A stretch of DNA of 16,521 bases, from the NCBI GenBank assembly GCA_946402785.1, contig CAMIXP010000014.1, forward strand, positions 1 to 16,521. The letters are read 5' to 3'. Every line of letters begins with the position of its first letter. The stretch's first letter is position 1. Source of the stretch: an uncultured Caryophanales bacterium (GTDB taxonomy: Bacteria; Bacillota_I; Bacilli_A; RF39; UBA660). The translations under genes and the position numbers were made by a program. Positions 14,615 through 16,521 of the stretch are shown one piece after another. The notes below the pieces were generated by a model. It saw only the letters and a program-made list of their open reading frames with translations, searched no databases and was not told the DNA's origin.

Positions 14615-15418
14615 TTATAAAAGTATTCCCTTCAAAAGAATAAAAGCAAAGGCAACAAATACCAAACTATCAAAACGATCTAATACACCACCATGTCCAG
14701 GTATTAAATTAGAAAAGTCTTTTACTTCATAATATCTCTTAATAGAAGAGAAAACTAAATCTCCTAATTGTCCAACTAAACATAAGAAGGCCGTTGTAAA
14801 GATTAAGAATACTAAACTCGTATTGGAATTAATAACCGTAAAGTAAAAAGCAGTCGCAACAAACGTACCCATGAATACTCCACCAATTAATCCTTCCCAA
14901 GTCTTTTTAGGACTAATCTTAGGACACATTTTATGTTTACCAACTAACATACCAGTTAGTAAAGCAAACGTATCCGTAATCGTTGTAATAAGTAATAAGT
15001 AAATGATATATGTAATATCAAAATTACGAGCAACAACAATCAAATTAAAACTTAATCCAATGAATAATAAGGATCCAATTAAGAATAAAGCATCATTAAA
15101 ATTATATTTCTCAAAATCATTAACAAATACAATCGGTGTTAAAAATAAGAATAGAATAGCAGCTACAACTCGATAATCAAATTGAGATTGAAATTCAATG
15201 GAATCAAAATTATACATACAAAAAGCAACTGCCATCACATAAGCAAATAACTTAACAATAAAAGGTAATTTTTTCTTTGTTTCACGAACCTTGATTAATT
15301 CATATAATCCACCAACTGCTAAAACAGCCATCATAATAGCAAAAGGTAAATCTCCAATCAATAAGAATGGAACAAAGATAGCAACCATAATAATGGCACT
15401 GATTACTCTACTTTTCAT
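14615..15418 (-). CDS. cdsA: Phosphatidate cytidylyltransferase (CDP-diacylglycerol synthase)
   Basis: CdsA makes CDP-diacylglycerol from phosphatidate and CTP, the branch point for membrane phospholipids. The 267-residue protein is a polytopic membrane enzyme with about seven to eight hydrophobic segments. It has the SPKKTWEG motif at 169-176 and the family signature near the C-terminus, 224-250: SSIKRYYEVKDF, then PGHGGVLDRFDS with catalytic aspartates at 248 and 250. The ATG overlaps the uppS stop as ATGA, and a GGAGGGG ribosome binding site lies in the last uppS codons, so the two are translationally coupled. Confidence 0.96.
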   Translation of the reverse strand: MKSRVISAIIMVAIFVPFLLIGDLPFAIMMAVLAVGGLYELIKVRETKKKLPFIVKLFAYVMAVAFCMYNFDSIEFQSQFDYRVVAAILFLFLTPIVFVNDFEKYNFNDALFLIGSLLFIGLSFNLIVVARNFDITYIIYLLLITTITDTFALLTGMLVGKHKMCPKISPKKTWEGLIGGVFMGTFVATAFYFTVINSNTSLVFLIFTTAFLCLVGQLGDLVFSSIKRYYEVKDFSNLIPGHGGVLDRFDSLVFVAFAFILLKGILL

Positions 15419-16128
15419 TTCTTAACCCCTCCAAATCTTCTATTTCTTTGATTAAAAGCTTCGATTGCTTTATCAAATTCTTCTGGAGTAAAATCTGGGA
15501 AATAAACCTTAGGAAAATAGAATTCCGCATAACTTGCTTGATACATCATAAAATTACTTAAACGTAATTCTCCACTTGTACGAATGACAAAATCAAGTGG
15601 TGGTAAATCTTGATACAAGTTCTTTTGAATGAATTCTTCATCAATATCATCTAATGTAATATCTCCATTCTTATACATCTCACAAATCTTTTTCGTTGTA
15701 TCAACCATTTCTGCATGAGATCCATAATTTAAACAAATATTTAAAACTAAATCTTTATTATTTTTTGTTTGTTCTTGTATCTCATCCATTGCCTCTAATA
15801 CTTTTTCAGGTAATGGTTCCCTTCTACCAGAAAAAACAACTCTAACATTCTTCTCAATTAAGAATTTAAACTCTTTTTTAAAAGATGAAATAAATAGATC
15901 CATTAAGTAATCAACTTCACTTTTTTCTCTTTTGAAATTCTCTGTAGAAAAAGCATATAAAGAAGCATACTTAATTCCTACATCAGCCATATGTAGACAT
16001 AATGCTTTTAATGTTTTAATGGCATTTTGATGACCCATCGTACGAACCATGCCTCTCTCTTGAGCCCATCTACCATTTCCATCCATGATAATACCAACAT
16101 GATTTGGTATTTTGATTTCTTTATCCAT
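15415..16128 (-). CDS. uppS: Isoprenyl transferase (undecaprenyl diphosphate synthase)
   Basis: UppS condenses isopentenyl units in cis onto farnesyl diphosphate to make the lipid carrier for peptidoglycan and other wall polymers. The protein is 237 residues, normal for the family. It has HVGIIMDGNGRWA at 10-22 with catalytic Asp16, FSTENFKR in the middle, and near the C-terminus RTSGELRLSNFM followed by YAEFYFP. The usual RTGGE reads RTSGE. The open frame extends upstream to 16221, but the extra 31 residues are not family-like and run back through the terminator. ATG 16128 has a GAGGTAGG ribosome binding site (16133-16140). It is the first gene of the uppS-cdsA-rseP operon. Confidence 0.96.
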   Translation of the reverse strand: MDKEIKIPNHVGIIMDGNGRWAQERGMVRTMGHQNAIKTLKALCLHMADVGIKYASLYAFSTENFKREKSEVDYLMDLFISSFKKEFKFLIEKNVRVVFSGRREPLPEKVLEAMDEIQEQTKNNKDLVLNICLNYGSHAEMVDTTKKICEMYKNGDITLDDIDEEFIQKNLYQDLPPLDFVIRTSGELRLSNFMMYQASYAEFYFPKVYFPDFTPEEFDKAIEAFNQRNRRFGGVKK

Positions 16129-16146
16129 AAAACCTACCTCATAAAA

Positions 16147-16152
16147 ATTATA
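16147..16152 (-). promoter_or_regulatory. Putative -10 of the uppS operon promoter
   Basis: A perfect TATAAT on the minus strand. The corresponding -35 window (16170-16175, TTTCTT) is weak and lies at the base of the second terminator's stem and T-tract. The predicted start near 16140 gives a leader of about 12 nt. Without this promoter the operon would depend on read-through of two terminators. Confidence 0.45.
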
Positions 16153-16164
16153 TAACAAACAACT

Positions 16165-16191
16165 AAAAAAAGAAAGGTTAAAAACCCTTCT
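16165..16191 (-). terminator. Second terminator-like hairpin between khpA and uppS
   Basis: On the minus strand AGAAGGGTT, a 3-nt loop and AACCTTTCT pair over 9 bp with one G-U wobble, followed by a run of T residues (16165-16171). It may back up the first terminator about 20 bases upstream. Confidence 0.65.
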
Positions 16192-16209
16192 AAAAGGAAA
16201 TGTGACAAC

Positions 16210-16236
16210 AAAAAAATACAACCGAAGTTGTATTTT
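16210..16236 (-). terminator. Intrinsic terminator with UUCG loop after khpA
   Basis: A 10-bp stem (arms 16227-16236 and 16213-16222, core ATACAAC/GTTGTAT) closes a TTCG tetraloop on the minus strand and runs into seven T residues (16210-16216). Its first bases belong to the khpA stop codon. Confidence 0.85.
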
Positions 16237-16486
16237 AAAATTTATCGATATCGATTTTTACATATTTATTATCTGAAAGTGCGCTACTAGCTTGAACTAA
16301 AGTTCTTAAAGCATTCGCAATTTTGCCATCCTTACCAATAACTCTTCCAATGTCATCTTCATTAACCATAACTTGGATTAACATTGTTTTTTCGTCTTCA
16401 GAAGGAAATTCTTTAACGCTAACGCCATCAGCATCAACAACTAAAGATTTTACAATCTCTTCTGTTAATTTAACTAAATCATTCAT
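16235..16486 (-). CDS. khpA: KH-domain RNA-binding protein KhpA
   Basis: KhpA is a minimal single-KH protein that binds RNA, usually with KhpB (Jag/EloR), and in streptococci affects cell elongation. The 83-residue length is typical. The GxxG loop is GKDG at 51-54 inside the conserved DIGRVIGKDGKIANALRTL (45-63), and the protein ends on a strand VKIDIDKF. The ATG at 16486 follows the stop of the preceding frame by two bases, with AAGGAT inside that gene's tail as ribosome binding site. The rpsP-khpA pair is conserved in Firmicutes. A terminator follows directly. Confidence 0.95.
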   Translation of the reverse strand: MNDLVKLTEEIVKSLVVDADGVSVKEFPSEDEKTMLIQVMVNEDDIGRVIGKDGKIANALRTLVQASSALSDNKYVKIDIDKF

Positions 16487-16488
16487 AA

Positions 16489-16521
16489 TTACTTATCCTT
16501 CTTTTTAGAATCAGCAAATTT
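16489..16521 (-). CDS. rpsP: C-terminal end of a probable ribosomal protein bS16 (partial)
   Basis: Only ten codons and a TAA stop are visible; they read KFADSKKKDK. The position two bases before khpA and the basic tail resemble the C-terminus of Firmicutes bS16 (the Bacillus protein ends in an EKFHNAK-type tail). The assignment rests mainly on gene order; the rest of the gene lies beyond the right edge. Confidence 0.65.
   Translation of the reverse strand, partial: KFADSKKKDK

Noticed and set aside
16129..16221. Upstream extension of the uppS frame by 31 codons
   Set aside because: The extension runs through the second terminator and the -10 element, encodes a non-family Phe-rich stretch, and ATG 16128 has its own good ribosome binding site.
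1..16521. Recoding of TGA as tryptophan (Mycoplasma-type code)
   Set aside because: TGA serves as the stop codon at the uppS/cdsA, rlmN/prpC and prpC/kinase junctions, and Trp positions checked use TGG.

Overview
The window is a gene-dense, AT-rich stretch of bacterial chromosome in which every gene I can support lies on the minus strand, so transcription runs from high to low coordinates. Gene families, gene order, strong AGGAGG-type ribosome binding sites and low G+C point to a Bacillota (Firmicutes) genome. The best guess is a Bacilli/Erysipelotrichia- or RF39-like gut lineage rather than a true Mycoplasma: TGA acts as a stop codon at several ATGA/GTGA junctions and tryptophan is encoded by TGG. 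The species is not identifiable by eye. No mobile element, CRISPR array, tRNA or rRNA was seen, and no gene-free stretch exceeds about 110 bases.

In the direction of transcription: (1) the last codons of a probable rpsP (ribosomal protein bS16), then khpA, closed by two tandem hairpin terminators (16165-16236). (2) An envelope operon uppS-cdsA-rseP (undecaprenyl-PP synthase, CDP-diacylglycerol synthase, site-2 protease), closed by a terminator at 13512-13540. (3) A long housekeeping operon starting at priA: priA, a 69-residue single-TM protein, a tail-anchored protein with a possible ADP-ribosyltransferase-like core, fmt, a single-TM protein with an extracellular domain, rlmN, prpC, a PASTA kinase gene, rsgA and rpe. 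Genes are overlapping or separated by at most about 40 bases. (4) A proline-rich membrane protein with four extracellular cysteines, with its own promoter and terminator. (5) A membrane-anchored glycerophosphodiester phosphodiesterase, with its own promoter and terminator. (6) The 5' half of tex, running off the left edge.

The third block is a remodelled version of the classic Firmicutes order priA-def-fmt-rsmB-rlmN-prpC-prkC-rsgA-rpe. The def slot holds the small TM protein and the tail-anchored protein, and the rsmB slot holds the 241-residue membrane protein. Likewise dxr is absent from its usual place between cdsA and rseP. The inserted genes all encode single-pass membrane proteins of unknown function, and they are the best candidates for undescribed biology here. 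Their operon also carries the PrpC phosphatase/PASTA kinase pair that senses cell-wall state in relatives.

A second theme is compact regulation. At four junctions a terminator's T-tract or stem runs directly into the next promoter (extended -10 or perfect TATAAT), giving predicted leaders of only about 12 to 21 nt. Several starts are non-ATG (TTG for rseP; GTG for the PASTA kinase, GDPD and tail-anchored genes). Ribosome binding site position revises the start of four genes relative to the longest open frame.
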